Shown: positions 1 to 5,920 of the stretch, piece after piece
Layout of the letters: every line of letters starts with the position of its first letter
Position numbering within the stretch: position 1 is the first letter of the stretch
Origin: Candidatus Desantisbacteria bacterium CG1_02_49_89
GTDB lineage: Bacteria; Desantisbacteria; UBA1551
Direction of reading: 5' to 3'
NCBI GenBank assembly: GCA_001871075.1
Contig: MNUP01000127.1
Location: forward strand, 1 to 9,495
DNA: 9,495 nt
Made by a program: the position numbers and the translations under genes
The notes under the pieces: generated by a model
Database searches by the model: none
What the model saw: the letters and a program-made list of their open reading frames with translations, nothing else
What the model was told of the DNA's origin: nothing

Positions 1-618
1 TTCATTATCATACTCGTTGCTACCCATCAGGAATTCACCTGCGGGGATATAGACCATAACTGAGTTGTCTTTTTCCCAGGTGATTTCCTCTGTTTTTGCC
101 TGTGCTGGCTGAACAGCTTGAGGAGCAACTCCTGATTGTACCGGCAATCCTGCTATCTTGCTTGCAATGTTTCTCATGGAAACAAGCAAGGCGTCTTCTT
201 TGCATTTAGCGCACTCTTCTGTCTCTGCCCTTCCTATCTTGCCTGATTGCACATCAATAATTTTAAGGGTTACAACATAGGTAGCGCCTATTTTGGTAAT
301 TACGCCCGCAAACATCTTACGCACGCCCAAAAGCTGACCTGCCTGAACAATACATTCGTTGCTTGTGCAGCCTGAGAGCTGGAGCTTCTGCTCTTTCAGG
401 ATATCTTCCATATTCTCACGCGTAACTATGTCAAACTTCTGCGTGTTGATAAGCTGGACCCTCAGGTAATCTGAAAGTGACGCAGCCACCCCGGCAGAAA
501 CTCCTTCCTTTGCCTCCATGTCCATCACTGCAGCGGTTGTCTTCTGGATACCTGTCTGTTGAGCGCCCAGCCCAAAAGCAACGAACAACAAAACCAAAAA
601 GATACATAGCTTCCTCAT
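1..618 (-). CDS. Exported CsgG-like protein with C-terminal FGE-sulfatase domain (3' end outside window)
   Basis: Partial gene: the first 206 codons are present and the frame is still open at the window edge. Translation from the ATG at 618-616 starts with a signal peptide (MRKLCIFLVLLFVAFGLGA). Residues 28-150 resemble the CsgG/TolB-N-like fold of lipoprotein-associated proteins, with VMDMEAKEGVSAG, LSDYLRVQLINTQKFDIVTRENM, an LSGCTSNECIVQAG cysteine pair and GQLLGVRKMFAGVITKIG. A CAKC motif is at 136-139. After a Gln/Ala/Pro linker (160-176) the protein enters MVYIPAGEFLMGSNEYDNE (188-206), the typical opening of a formylglycine-generating-enzyme/SUMF1-like domain. A strong AGGAGGT at 624-630, five bases upstream, fixes the start; an overlapping frame starting with GTG just upstream is a shadow. 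In family terms CsgG-like domains act in the envelope. FGE-like domains either oxidise sulfatase cysteines or serve as non-catalytic modules, and which applies cannot be told because the catalytic part is missing. Confidence 0.85.
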   Translation of the reverse strand, partial: MRKLCIFLVLLFVAFGLGAQQTGIQKTTAAVMDMEAKEGVSAGVAASLSDYLRVQLINTQKFDIVTRENMEDILKEQKLQLSGCTSNECIVQAGQLLGVRKMFAGVITKIGATYVVTLKIIDVQSGKIGRAETEECAKCKEDALLVSMRNIASKIAGLPVQSGVAPQAVQPAQAKTEEITWEKDNSVMVYIPAGEFLMGSNEYDNE

Positions 619-630
619 CTTGCACCTCCT

Positions 631-657
631 AAAAAATAGGGACAGCCCCCATTTTTT
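631..657. repeat. Imperfect 27-bp inverted repeat next to the ribosome binding site
   Basis: Seven bases at each end are perfectly complementary (AAAAAAT and ATTTTTT) around an imperfect GGGACAGCCCCC core. The dyad directly abuts the AGGAGGT ribosome binding site of the CsgG/FGE gene, on the 5' side. It resembles the GGGACAG-type intergenic repeats common in metagenomic bacterial genomes. In the leader RNA it could fold next to the ribosome binding site. That regulatory role is inference. Confidence 0.55.
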
Positions 658-705
658 ATTCCCTTTTTTTAAGGTAAATGCAGAATCTAAAATTTAGGAT
701 TGCTT

Positions 706-729
706 CCCCGCCACAATTATTGGCGGGCT
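706..729. repeat. CCCGCC/GGCGGG palindrome, copy 1 of a dispersed repeat
   Basis: CCCGCC at 707-712 pairs with GGCGGG at 722-727 around a nine-base loop. Read on the minus strand, its sequence nearly matches the palindrome at 8500-8524: both begin AGCCCGCCAATA and end GTGGCGGG, differing in the loop. The two copies have opposite orientation, consistent with a small dispersed palindromic (REP-like) family. On the minus strand it is not followed by a T run, so it is a poor intrinsic terminator. Confidence 0.6.
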
Positions 730-756
730 GCAATAACAACTAAAATCACTCTGTCC

Positions 757-776
757 TCTCCCTTTATAAAGGGAGA
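757..776. repeat. Perfect 20-bp palindrome
   Basis: The ten bases TCTCCCTTTA are followed at once by their exact reverse complement TAAAGGGAGA. No spacer separates the arms, so this is a two-fold symmetric site or cruciform rather than a normal RNA hairpin. It lies in the gap between the glycosidase gene and the CsgG/FGE gene. Its function is unknown; a protein-binding site or a dispersed palindromic repeat are both possible. Confidence 0.6.
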
Positions 777-795
777 TTTATAACCACTGCAATTG

Positions 796-811
796 GCAGG
801 GCAAGCCCTGC
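796..811. repeat. Short perfect inverted repeat GCAGGGC-AA-GCCCTGC
   Basis: Two seven-base arms are perfectly complementary with only two bases between them. It is one of five dyads packed into 631-849 and has no T run on either side, so it does not look like a terminator. Confidence 0.5.
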
Positions 812-828
812 AGCTACCTTAACTTTTC

Positions 829-849
829 CGCCCGTCTTTGCAGCGGGCG
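829..849. repeat. Hairpin CGCCCG/CGGGCG downstream of the glycosidase gene
   Basis: Six-base GC-rich arms (829-834 and 844-849) enclose a nine-base loop. Read on the minus strand it is the first stable hairpin after the glycosidase stop codon at 904-906. It could slow RNA polymerase or protect the 3' end of the transcript, but no T run follows, so a rho-independent terminator is not supported. Confidence 0.45.
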
Positions 850-880
850 AGACTGCGCCCCGATTGATATCGGTACTGGC

Positions 881-912
881 AACCTTTAACCCTTTTAACC
901 TTTTTAACCTTT
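881..912. repeat. Short tandem array (AACCTTT type) containing the glycosidase stop codon
   Basis: Units beginning AACC repeat with spacings of 7, 9, 9 and 7 bases (AACCTTT, AACCCTTTT, AACCTTTTT, AACCTTT). The array supplies the last codons and the TAA stop (906-904) of the beta-mannosidase gene. The same unit, more regular, recurs at 7006-7040 and 7381-7415. Confidence 0.75.
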
Positions 913-3492
913 AACGGTAGTTGAAGGCGCGTTAACCGCATCAAGACGCAGATCTGGTGCAGGCCTGTCTTTGATGCCGGGGCGGGTCGTTTCGTTCTTT
1001 TTGAAGGCCCTGAACTCTATCAGCGCCTTTTCACCCGGGAAGATCGTCCTGTAATTATTTAAATGTGAAAGCGCCCATTTGTGGTCTGTATTGAACAGCC
1101 GCACTGCAACAGCCGCGTATTTCCCCGTATTTCTGACATTTATCATGCTGCCGGCACGCTGTATTGAAAGCCGCGCCTGCGGAAGAGCGCGCAGGAAATT
1201 CAGCGGATTTTTTACGTTGTTTGAAAACGCGTAAACATTGCCGCACACAGGTTTTCCCCCTCGTTCTACCCTGATGTCCGCAAAGAAAACACCGCGCGGC
1301 ATATTCTTGGCCTTCCACTCAAAAACCCCGATCTCCTGCGAAAAAAGCCTTTTTAAGGCGGTGCCGAACATATTTCCCGCGATCACCTTTCCGGATATGT
1401 CCCGCAGAAAAACCTTTACGACGATATTTCCCGGCAGGGCTTTTTTACAGTGCAGGAATATTGTCCCTTTGAAGGTCTCTCCCGCAGCCCAGCCGAGTTT
1501 TTCGTATTTCATCGAAACGTGGAACCTTCCAAACGCTTTCTGTATGCCTGAATACGCCATCTTGGTATGGCCGAAAGCGTCTATTATGGAATTATTCGCT
1601 GTGTTCAGGAAAGGCTCATTGCCTGCCCAGTACATTATGCCCGAGCAGTTGAAAGCGCGGCGCAGACAGGATTCGGTGGAATACCGCAGGGATTCGAATT
1701 GCAAATACTGGCTGCATTTCACGAACTTCTCTATCTCGTTTCTTTTCTCGTCCCACTTGCCGAACATCTGGCCCATCATCTCAGGTATTATCCACCACGC
1801 CCCGTGATGCACCCACTGGGGATTTTCTTTGCGCGGCGGCCAAATTTTTTCTTTCCTTGTTATATATTGCAGCGATGAAAGATCAGCAGCTCCGGGTGAA
1901 CCGGTCTCAAACCTTGCAAGCGAATCGTCCTTGTTGAAATAATTATAATGGGTTTTTTCACCCAGGTACATCCAGGGGCCGTGGACCTCGTAGTGAATGC
2001 CTTTGCCATACTGGTTCTCATGCGCGTAACCGGTAGGGCCGCTCGCGCTTGTGGGCAGGAACCATTTTCCCGGGTCAAGCCTCCTGCAAAGATTTCCAAG
2101 CGCCCTTATGCAGGGATACGACTCATCCACAGGTTTCCCTTTCCTGCTCATCAGCTCGTTGCCGCAGTCCCAGACAGCAGAGCTCACGTGCCATCCCCTT
2201 CTCCTTATATAGATCCCGGCGATCTTTACCAGTTTGTCTATCATTGTACGGTTCCCGACAGGAAGGTTTGAAATGCCGCTTGATGACTGGGGGAACTCTT
2301 GTAACACCATAAGCCCCATTTCATCGCAGAGGTCAAAAAAGACCTCCTTTTCAAGTATAGCTCCGCCCCAGACCCTGATGATGTTGCAGCCCATCGTTTT
2401 GAACTGGGCAAGCTCTGATCTGTAAAGCGACTTATGCGCTGCCCCGTAAAAAGGCACAGGCACCATCCAGTTCACTCCCTGGATAAAGACTTTTTTTCCG
2501 TTTATCTTCAGGGTGTATGGCGACGCCTTCGCAGGCGCGTTCTCGTTCTTTGCAATCTCTATTTTTTTGAAGCCTACCTTTTTATTTACCGTATCCAGGG
2601 CCTTTCTCCCCTTAACGAGCTCAACCGAGATATTATATAGTTTCTGCGCTCCGTAACCGTTAGGGAACCACGCTTTTATCCTACCCGCGGAGAAACCGCG
2701 GCTGAATTTGTTATTCCCTTTTGAGATTTTCAGCGGAAAAACCTTTGCGGCGATTTTCTTATTACCATCGTCCAATGTCACGCGCAGGCCCGCGCTCATA
2801 CCGGCTGAGGACCAGATGGTCCCGCTTAGATGCATTTCTCCCTTCGCGCCGCCTGCAAGCCCGGTCCTTAAAAATATCTCTTTCAAATGCGCGGTATCAA
2901 CCGCCTTGATGAAAACGCTGTCCCATATGCCGGTCGGCACAACCCTCGCGCACCAGTCCCATATGTAGTTGAACCTGGACTTGAAATGCTTCACCCTTTC
3001 CGTCCAGCCGAACTGCCCGTATTCCTCGGGTGTCTGGTAAAAAACAACGCTGAGCAGATTTTCCTTGCCCCAGAGCGCTTCCTTCGTGATATCCACCCGC
3101 ACAGGCACGAACATCCCTTCGAATTCAGCCAGCTTCTTTCCGTTCAGGATTATCTGGCCGTAATAATCCAGGCCCAGGAAATTCAGGATGAGTCTTTTAC
3201 CCTTGAACGCATTTTTCAGGCGGAATTTTTTTTCATATATCCACTCCCTGTGCTCGGTCCACTCCTGCAGGAAGCTGTTCTTGTCAATATCCACCTCGGA
3301 GATAACGCCAGCCCGGATAAGGTCCGTCTGCACGCTGCCGGGCACCTCTGCCTTTACCGCGGGCACAGGCAGGTCAGGCACGCCGGTCATGCACGCTGTC
3401 TTCTGCCACCTCCACTGGTGCGGCCACCATCCTGCCACTTTCCAGTCTTTCCCGTCCAGCGACTGTATATTTTTCCCGCGGATCATATCCAT
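904..3492 (-). CDS. GH2 family glycoside hydrolase, beta-mannosidase type
   Basis: This encodes 862 aa from the ATG at 3492-3490, which has AAGGAG five bases upstream; a TTG one codon earlier is less well spaced. Such enzymes hydrolyse terminal beta-mannosyl (or related) residues with retention. Residue numbers below count from that TTG. The N-terminal sugar-binding beta-sandwich domain covers about 15-200, with VPGSVQTDLIRAGVI and FNYIWDWCARVVPTGIWDSVF, the equivalent of the beta-mannosidase GWDWGP...GIW stretch. An immunoglobulin-like domain follows to about 310, then the TIM barrel with FIQGVNW and IIRVWGGAILEKEVFFDLCDEMGL. The likely acid/base is Glu447 in WDCGNEL and the likely nucleophile Glu530 in ARFETGSPG. 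MYWAGNEP (621-628) matches the family's YW..N motif, and about 655-863 is a C-terminal beta-rich region. Length is normal. There is no signal peptide, so it is probably cytoplasmic and acts on imported oligosaccharides. Substrate is uncertain, since FETG deviates from the usual SEFG. The final VKG-stop comes from the tandem array. Confidence 0.88.
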   Translation of the reverse strand: MDMIRGKNIQSLDGKDWKVAGWWPHQWRWQKTACMTGVPDLPVPAVKAEVPGSVQTDLIRAGVISEVDIDKNSFLQEWTEHREWIYEKKFRLKNAFKGKRLILNFLGLDYYGQIILNGKKLAEFEGMFVPVRVDITKEALWGKENLLSVVFYQTPEEYGQFGWTERVKHFKSRFNYIWDWCARVVPTGIWDSVFIKAVDTAHLKEIFLRTGLAGGAKGEMHLSGTIWSSAGMSAGLRVTLDDGNKKIAAKVFPLKISKGNNKFSRGFSAGRIKAWFPNGYGAQKLYNISVELVKGRKALDTVNKKVGFKKIEIAKNENAPAKASPYTLKINGKKVFIQGVNWMVPVPFYGAAHKSLYRSELAQFKTMGCNIIRVWGGAILEKEVFFDLCDEMGLMVLQEFPQSSSGISNLPVGNRTMIDKLVKIAGIYIRRRGWHVSSAVWDCGNELMSRKGKPVDESYPCIRALGNLCRRLDPGKWFLPTSASGPTGYAHENQYGKGIHYEVHGPWMYLGEKTHYNYFNKDDSLARFETGSPGAADLSSLQYITRKEKIWPPRKENPQWVHHGAWWIIPEMMGQMFGKWDEKRNEIEKFVKCSQYLQFESLRYSTESCLRRAFNCSGIMYWAGNEPFLNTANNSIIDAFGHTKMAYSGIQKAFGRFHVSMKYEKLGWAAGETFKGTIFLHCKKALPGNIVVKVFLRDISGKVIAGNMFGTALKRLFSQEIGVFEWKAKNMPRGVFFADIRVERGGKPVCGNVYAFSNNVKNPLNFLRALPQARLSIQRAGSMINVRNTGKYAAVAVRLFNTDHKWALSHLNNYRTIFPGEKALIEFRAFKKNETTRPGIKDRPAPDLRLDAVNAPSTTVKG

Positions 3493-3508
3493 CAAAACTC
3501 CTTTTCGC

Positions 3509-3538
3509 CACTGAGTTCACTGAATTCACTGTCGCCAC
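3509..3538. repeat. Nine-base tandem array (CACTGAGTT type)
   Basis: CACTG recurs every nine bases (CACTGAGTT, CACTGAATT, CACTGTCGC, then CACT). It starts six bases upstream of the AAGGAG ribosome binding site of the glycosidase gene. Its unit differs from the array at the other end of the same 98-bp gap. Confidence 0.6.
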
Positions 3539-3563
3539 TTCGGCGACCCGCCGATGAGGCGGG
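3531..3563. repeat. Two adjacent hairpins (GTCGCC/GGCGAC and CCCGCC/GGCGGG)
   Basis: GTCGCC (3531-3536) pairs with GGCGAC (3542-3547) over a five-base loop. CCCGCC (3547-3552) then pairs with GGCGGG (3558-3563) over GATGA. The stems share base 3547. The second stem has the same arms as the palindromes at 706-729 and 8500-8524, suggesting one repeat family with different loops. No T tract follows in either direction. Confidence 0.6.
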
Positions 3564-3574
3564 ACACGCTTTAA

Positions 3575-3605
3575 ACTGGATACTGGACACTGGTTACTGG
3601 TTACT
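3575..3605. repeat. Heptamer tandem array (ACTGGTT type) spanning a stop codon
   Basis: Four units of seven bases (ACTGGAT, ACTGGAC, ACTGGTT, ACTGGTT) are followed by a partial ACT. The stop codon of the URO-D-like gene (3596-3594) and its last three codons (Ser-Asn-Gln) are inside the array. A related TGGTTAC-type array flanks the other end of the same gene at 4681-4708. Confidence 0.78.
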
Positions 3606-4664
3606 AAAGTCCCTGCCCGCTTCCAGCATCGCAAGGTAATTTTTAACCGGGATGTAATTCGCGACTGTGTTACCTGTGCCAAGCGCGTAACCGCCGCCGG
3701 GCGCGCACTTCTCAAGTATGTTGCGCGTGTATTTCTTCACTTCGTCTTCCGTGTGCCTGCACAGGAAATCAACGTCAACGCCGCCAAGTATCGCGATGCG
3801 CTTTCCGTATTTCTTTTTCGCCTCTGTGACCGGAAGGATAACGTCCTCCCAGGAATGCTTCGCGTCTATCTTCACGTAATCGATAAGGTCATCCATTATC
3901 TCCTCAAGATTGCCACAGGAGTGGATTATGAAAGGCAGGTTATATTTGTGCGCTACCTCGGCGGCTTTTTTCTGCCAGGGAAAAATATATTCGCGCATTG
4001 CCTTGGGGCTTACCATTATCGAGGTCTTGAACCCCATATCGTCCCCAATAACCAACCCTCCCACATTGGGGAGCTTCGCAGCCCTTTCAAAAACAGCGCA
4101 TATGGTGGCTCCGACCTTATCCGAAATATCCCTGACCAGGTCCGGTTGCTCGAAAAGCATGTATGAAAATATTTCGTAGCCGGTAAGCCACATCACGTTC
4201 TCAAGCACCCCGCCCGGGCCGTTGAAAAGGAGCTTCATCCCGTCAGGCACGTTCTTTGCCAGGAATTCAACCCACCTGAAATCCGCTTTTGACGCGTCCG
4301 GCCAAAGGTACTTATCGTAGCTCTTCCTGTCCTCGATCTCCCCGTGATGCTCGTCCTGCCAGCCTCTTGCCGCGTGCGGCAGATTTGCCGTGTCAGCCGC
4401 GGAAAGGATATTTGAGCGCTGGAAACCTAAAGGGCAGGGAGCAGGAACGTAATCATAACCGAGGTCAACGTAGAATTTTATCATCGCCTTATAATATTTC
4501 TCCCATCCTTCAGCCGTGTTCTCAAGGGTATATTTTGTCATCGGTTCGCCTGTCACCGCTTCCATTATCTCTATGTCAGCGAACAGTTCGTAGAACGGTA
4601 CTTTGTCGGGTTCCCCCTTACGTAACAGGACCTTACGCAGTCTCTCAAAGTTTGGTTGGTTCAT
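3594..4664 (-). CDS. URO-D/MtaA-family protein, probable methyltransferase-like (paralogue A)
   Basis: This encodes 356 aa from the ATG at 4664-4662, with AAGGAG five bases upstream. The uroporphyrinogen decarboxylase superfamily fold is shown by IGDDMGFKTSIMVSPKAMREYIFPWQKK (207-233), IIHSCGN (246-252), KHSWED and ILGGVDVDFLCR, and a C-terminal CAPGGGYALGTGN (320-332). True HemE-specific N-terminal motifs are not seen, so it belongs with the non-haem branch that includes corrinoid/coenzyme M methyltransferases. His248 and Cys250 match the His-x-Cys zinc ligands of those enzymes. Where MtaA-type proteins have a third cysteine ligand near the C-terminus, my hand alignment gives Thr330, so zinc binding is uncertain. 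No signal peptide, so cytosolic. It is nearly the same as the gene at 5921-6991 from residue 229 on. It lies 98 bp upstream of the glycosidase. The substrate is unknown; a methyl-transfer role is family-based inference. Confidence 0.85.
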   Translation of the reverse strand: MNQPNFERLRKVLLRKGEPDKVPFYELFADIEIMEAVTGEPMTKYTLENTAEGWEKYYKAMIKFYVDLGYDYVPAPCPLGFQRSNILSAADTANLPHAARGWQDEHHGEIEDRKSYDKYLWPDASKADFRWVEFLAKNVPDGMKLLFNGPGGVLENVMWLTGYEIFSYMLFEQPDLVRDISDKVGATICAVFERAAKLPNVGGLVIGDDMGFKTSIMVSPKAMREYIFPWQKKAAEVAHKYNLPFIIHSCGNLEEIMDDLIDYVKIDAKHSWEDVILPVTEAKKKYGKRIAILGGVDVDFLCRHTEDEVKKYTRNILEKCAPGGGYALGTGNTVANYIPVKNYLAMLEAGRDFSNQ

Positions 4665-4680
4665 GTTTACTCCTTATTTT

Positions 4681-4708
4681 TGGTTGCTGGCTACTCGTTA
4701 CTGGTTGA
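4681..4708. repeat. Heptamer tandem array (TGGTTAC type)
   Basis: Four seven-base units (TGGTTGC, TGGCTAC, TCGTTAC, TGGTTGA) fill the centre of the 68-bp gap between the AT-rich pseudogene and the URO-D-like gene. The array begins five bases upstream of that gene's AAGGAG ribosome binding site. The unit is related to the array that carries the same gene's stop codon. Confidence 0.7.
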
Positions 4709-4732
4709 AAATCTTATGGAATCATTGCATTT

Positions 4733-5714
4733 TTATTGATCTTTTTCAAAAAAGACCCTTTTCTTTTGTTCGACTATTTTCTTTGCATTCGATTCGCCCA
4801 TATTGCTTGCAATAAACCATGAAGGAACAGCAATAAGAGGATAAGCCCAATACCATGTAAAACCAAATATTGCAGCAGCAGGAATAGCCTCAATCACTAT
4901 CGTTGTTTGCGCAAGCGAAATACCTTCTTTTCTTATTTCATCTTTCTTTGCTTTTAAAAAAACATTTTCTTCATTTATGCTGCCTTTTAAAACAATTTTG
5001 GGCGTGAAATAATTTGATGAATAATCTTTCGTGTTTTCACTTGTTAAATCAAAGATCATCATTTTTTGTATTTCCTCATTAACCTCTTTCATCATTTTTG
5101 CAATAAGCCTTTTTAATATCTTTTTTTCCTCAAAAGAAATCGGATTTGCCACTATCTCTTCTTTTGTTTTTAAACTACATTTATCAACCCATATAATTGA
5201 TGAAGTATTTATATCTATAAGTAATAATTTAAAAATAGATTCTACCGTATATTCGAGCAGAAAAACGCCTTTTCTAATAGTATCGAATCTCCATTTTTCA
5301 ATTTTTCCACAAAGTAGGACGTTAACTTTAAGCTCATCCGCGATTGCTCTGCTTATTGTGTCATTTACACTGCTATTCTCAAATTGCTGAAGAAGATTAA
5401 ACGGCACTTCTTTAACTTCCTCAAAAACATTGCTCTGAGTGAATTGATTTACCAGGGCTTTCGTGAATTCCTTATTAAAAGGAACCGAAAAAATAACGGA
5501 ACAATCATTTTCATTGCGACGATCTTCAAATCTTAAAACACCTACTTTTAAAGGAATCGGGGGGGGTTTCATATTTAAGTGACGTAGCTGTATAATATAT
5601 ACGAGACTGCATATCATAATAGGAACAAAAAGAAAAGGAAAAACACTGCTGCGAAAAAAACAGCAGTATAAATAAAAAACTAATTATTTTTATTGCCTTT
5701 ACAATTTTAGACAT
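4733..5714 (-). pseudogene. AT-rich exported protein, frameshifted at a run of eight C
   Basis: A start at 5714 with GAGGAA upstream gives MSKIVKAIKIISFLFILLFF, a clear signal peptide. Cys24 or Cys30 might be lipidated but neither has a canonical lipobox. The frame runs to LKYETPP and then meets C8 on the minus strand (G run at 5559-5566), after which it ends within about ten codons. The next frame continues smoothly from the same point as PIPLKVGVLRFEDRR to a stop at 4733. With seven C the two parts join into one 326-aa protein. The body reads like an envelope lipoprotein of the CsgG/TolB-N type (KVGVLRFEDRR, FTKALVNQFTQSNVFEEVKEV). Near the C-terminus a hydrophobic stretch (VIEAIPAAAIFGFTWYWAY, then PLIAVPSWFIA) could be membrane-inserted. 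I do not recognise a named family. The gene is far more AT-rich than its neighbours, which suggests transfer. It may be a real pseudogene, a phase-variable gene or a sequencing error. Confidence 0.72.
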
Positions 5715-5773
5715 TCTTATTCCTCAATAGTATACTAACCAAATTTTACATTATGAGGATAAGTTGTCATTTC

Positions 5774-5820
5774 AAATCCCCCTCTTTCCCCCTTTTTCAA
5801 AGGGGGATGCAGGGGGATTT
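5774..5820. repeat. 47-bp cruciform repeat (CCCCCT/AGGGGG)
   Basis: The outer arms AAATCCCCCT (5774-5783) and AGGGGGATTT (5811-5820) are perfect complements. The inner arms CCCCCTTT (5788-5795) and AAAGGGGG (5799-5806) are also perfect, with a TTC loop and a four-by-four internal bulge. It sits between the URO-D-like gene and the AT-rich pseudogene. This form of palindrome is a familiar dispersed intergenic element in many environmental bacteria. It could fold in RNA from either strand, but no uninterrupted T run follows it. Confidence 0.75.
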
Positions 5821-5825
5821 CCCTT

Positions 5826-5875
5826 ATCCACATATCCACTTATCTACTTGTTTGCTAACCACTGACCACTCACCG
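5826..5875. repeat. Two adjoining tandem arrays, period 8 then period 7
   Basis: ATCCACAT, ATCCACTT and ATCTACTT (5826-5849) repeat every eight bases. Five bases later CTAACCA, CTGACCA and CTCACCG (5855-5875) repeat every seven. Two unrelated or drifted units side by side, next to the cruciform at 5774-5820, make this gap almost wholly repetitive. Confidence 0.6.
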
Positions 5876-5896
5876 CATAAAGCGAGTCCCCCTTCT

Positions 5897-5914
5897 TGCT
5901 TTCCTGAGAAAGCA
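5897..5914. repeat. Hairpin just after a URO-D-like gene
   Basis: TGCTTTC (5897-5903) pairs with GAAAGCA (5908-5914) over a four-base loop, and further CCCT/AGGG matches lie outside. On the minus strand it begins within about ten bases of the stop codon at 5923-5921. No T run follows it, so it is more likely an mRNA 3'-end hairpin or a repeat than a rho-independent terminator. Confidence 0.5.
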
Positions 5915-5920
5915 GAGGGA

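Noticed and set aside
431-625. 64-codon minus-strand frame starting with GTG near the CsgG/FGE gene
   Set aside because: It overlaps the real gene out of frame. The AGGAGGT spacing favours the ATG at 618, which gives a signal peptide and a long domain-bearing protein.
829-849. Rho-independent terminator after the GH2 gene (also considered at 706-729, 3547-3563, 5774-5820 and 5897-5914)
   Set aside because: Stable stems are present but none is followed on the transcribed minus strand by a run of T, so termination is not supported.
2887-3639. Plus-strand open frame of 250 codons, and similar ones within 1238-3514
   Set aside because: They lie opposite the GH2 gene; the minus-strand protein has the domain order and catalytic residues, while these frames show no recognisable motifs.
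4733-5617. Treating the ATG at 5617 as a true start of a 294-aa protein
   Set aside because: It lies inside the frame that begins at 5714 with a ribosome binding site and signal peptide, has no good site of its own, and both frames join exactly when one C of the C8 run is removed.
5729-5734. Minus-strand -10 box (TATACT) for the AT-rich gene
   Set aside because: No matching -35 element is found at a proper distance, and in AT-rich sequence such hexamers are expected by chance.
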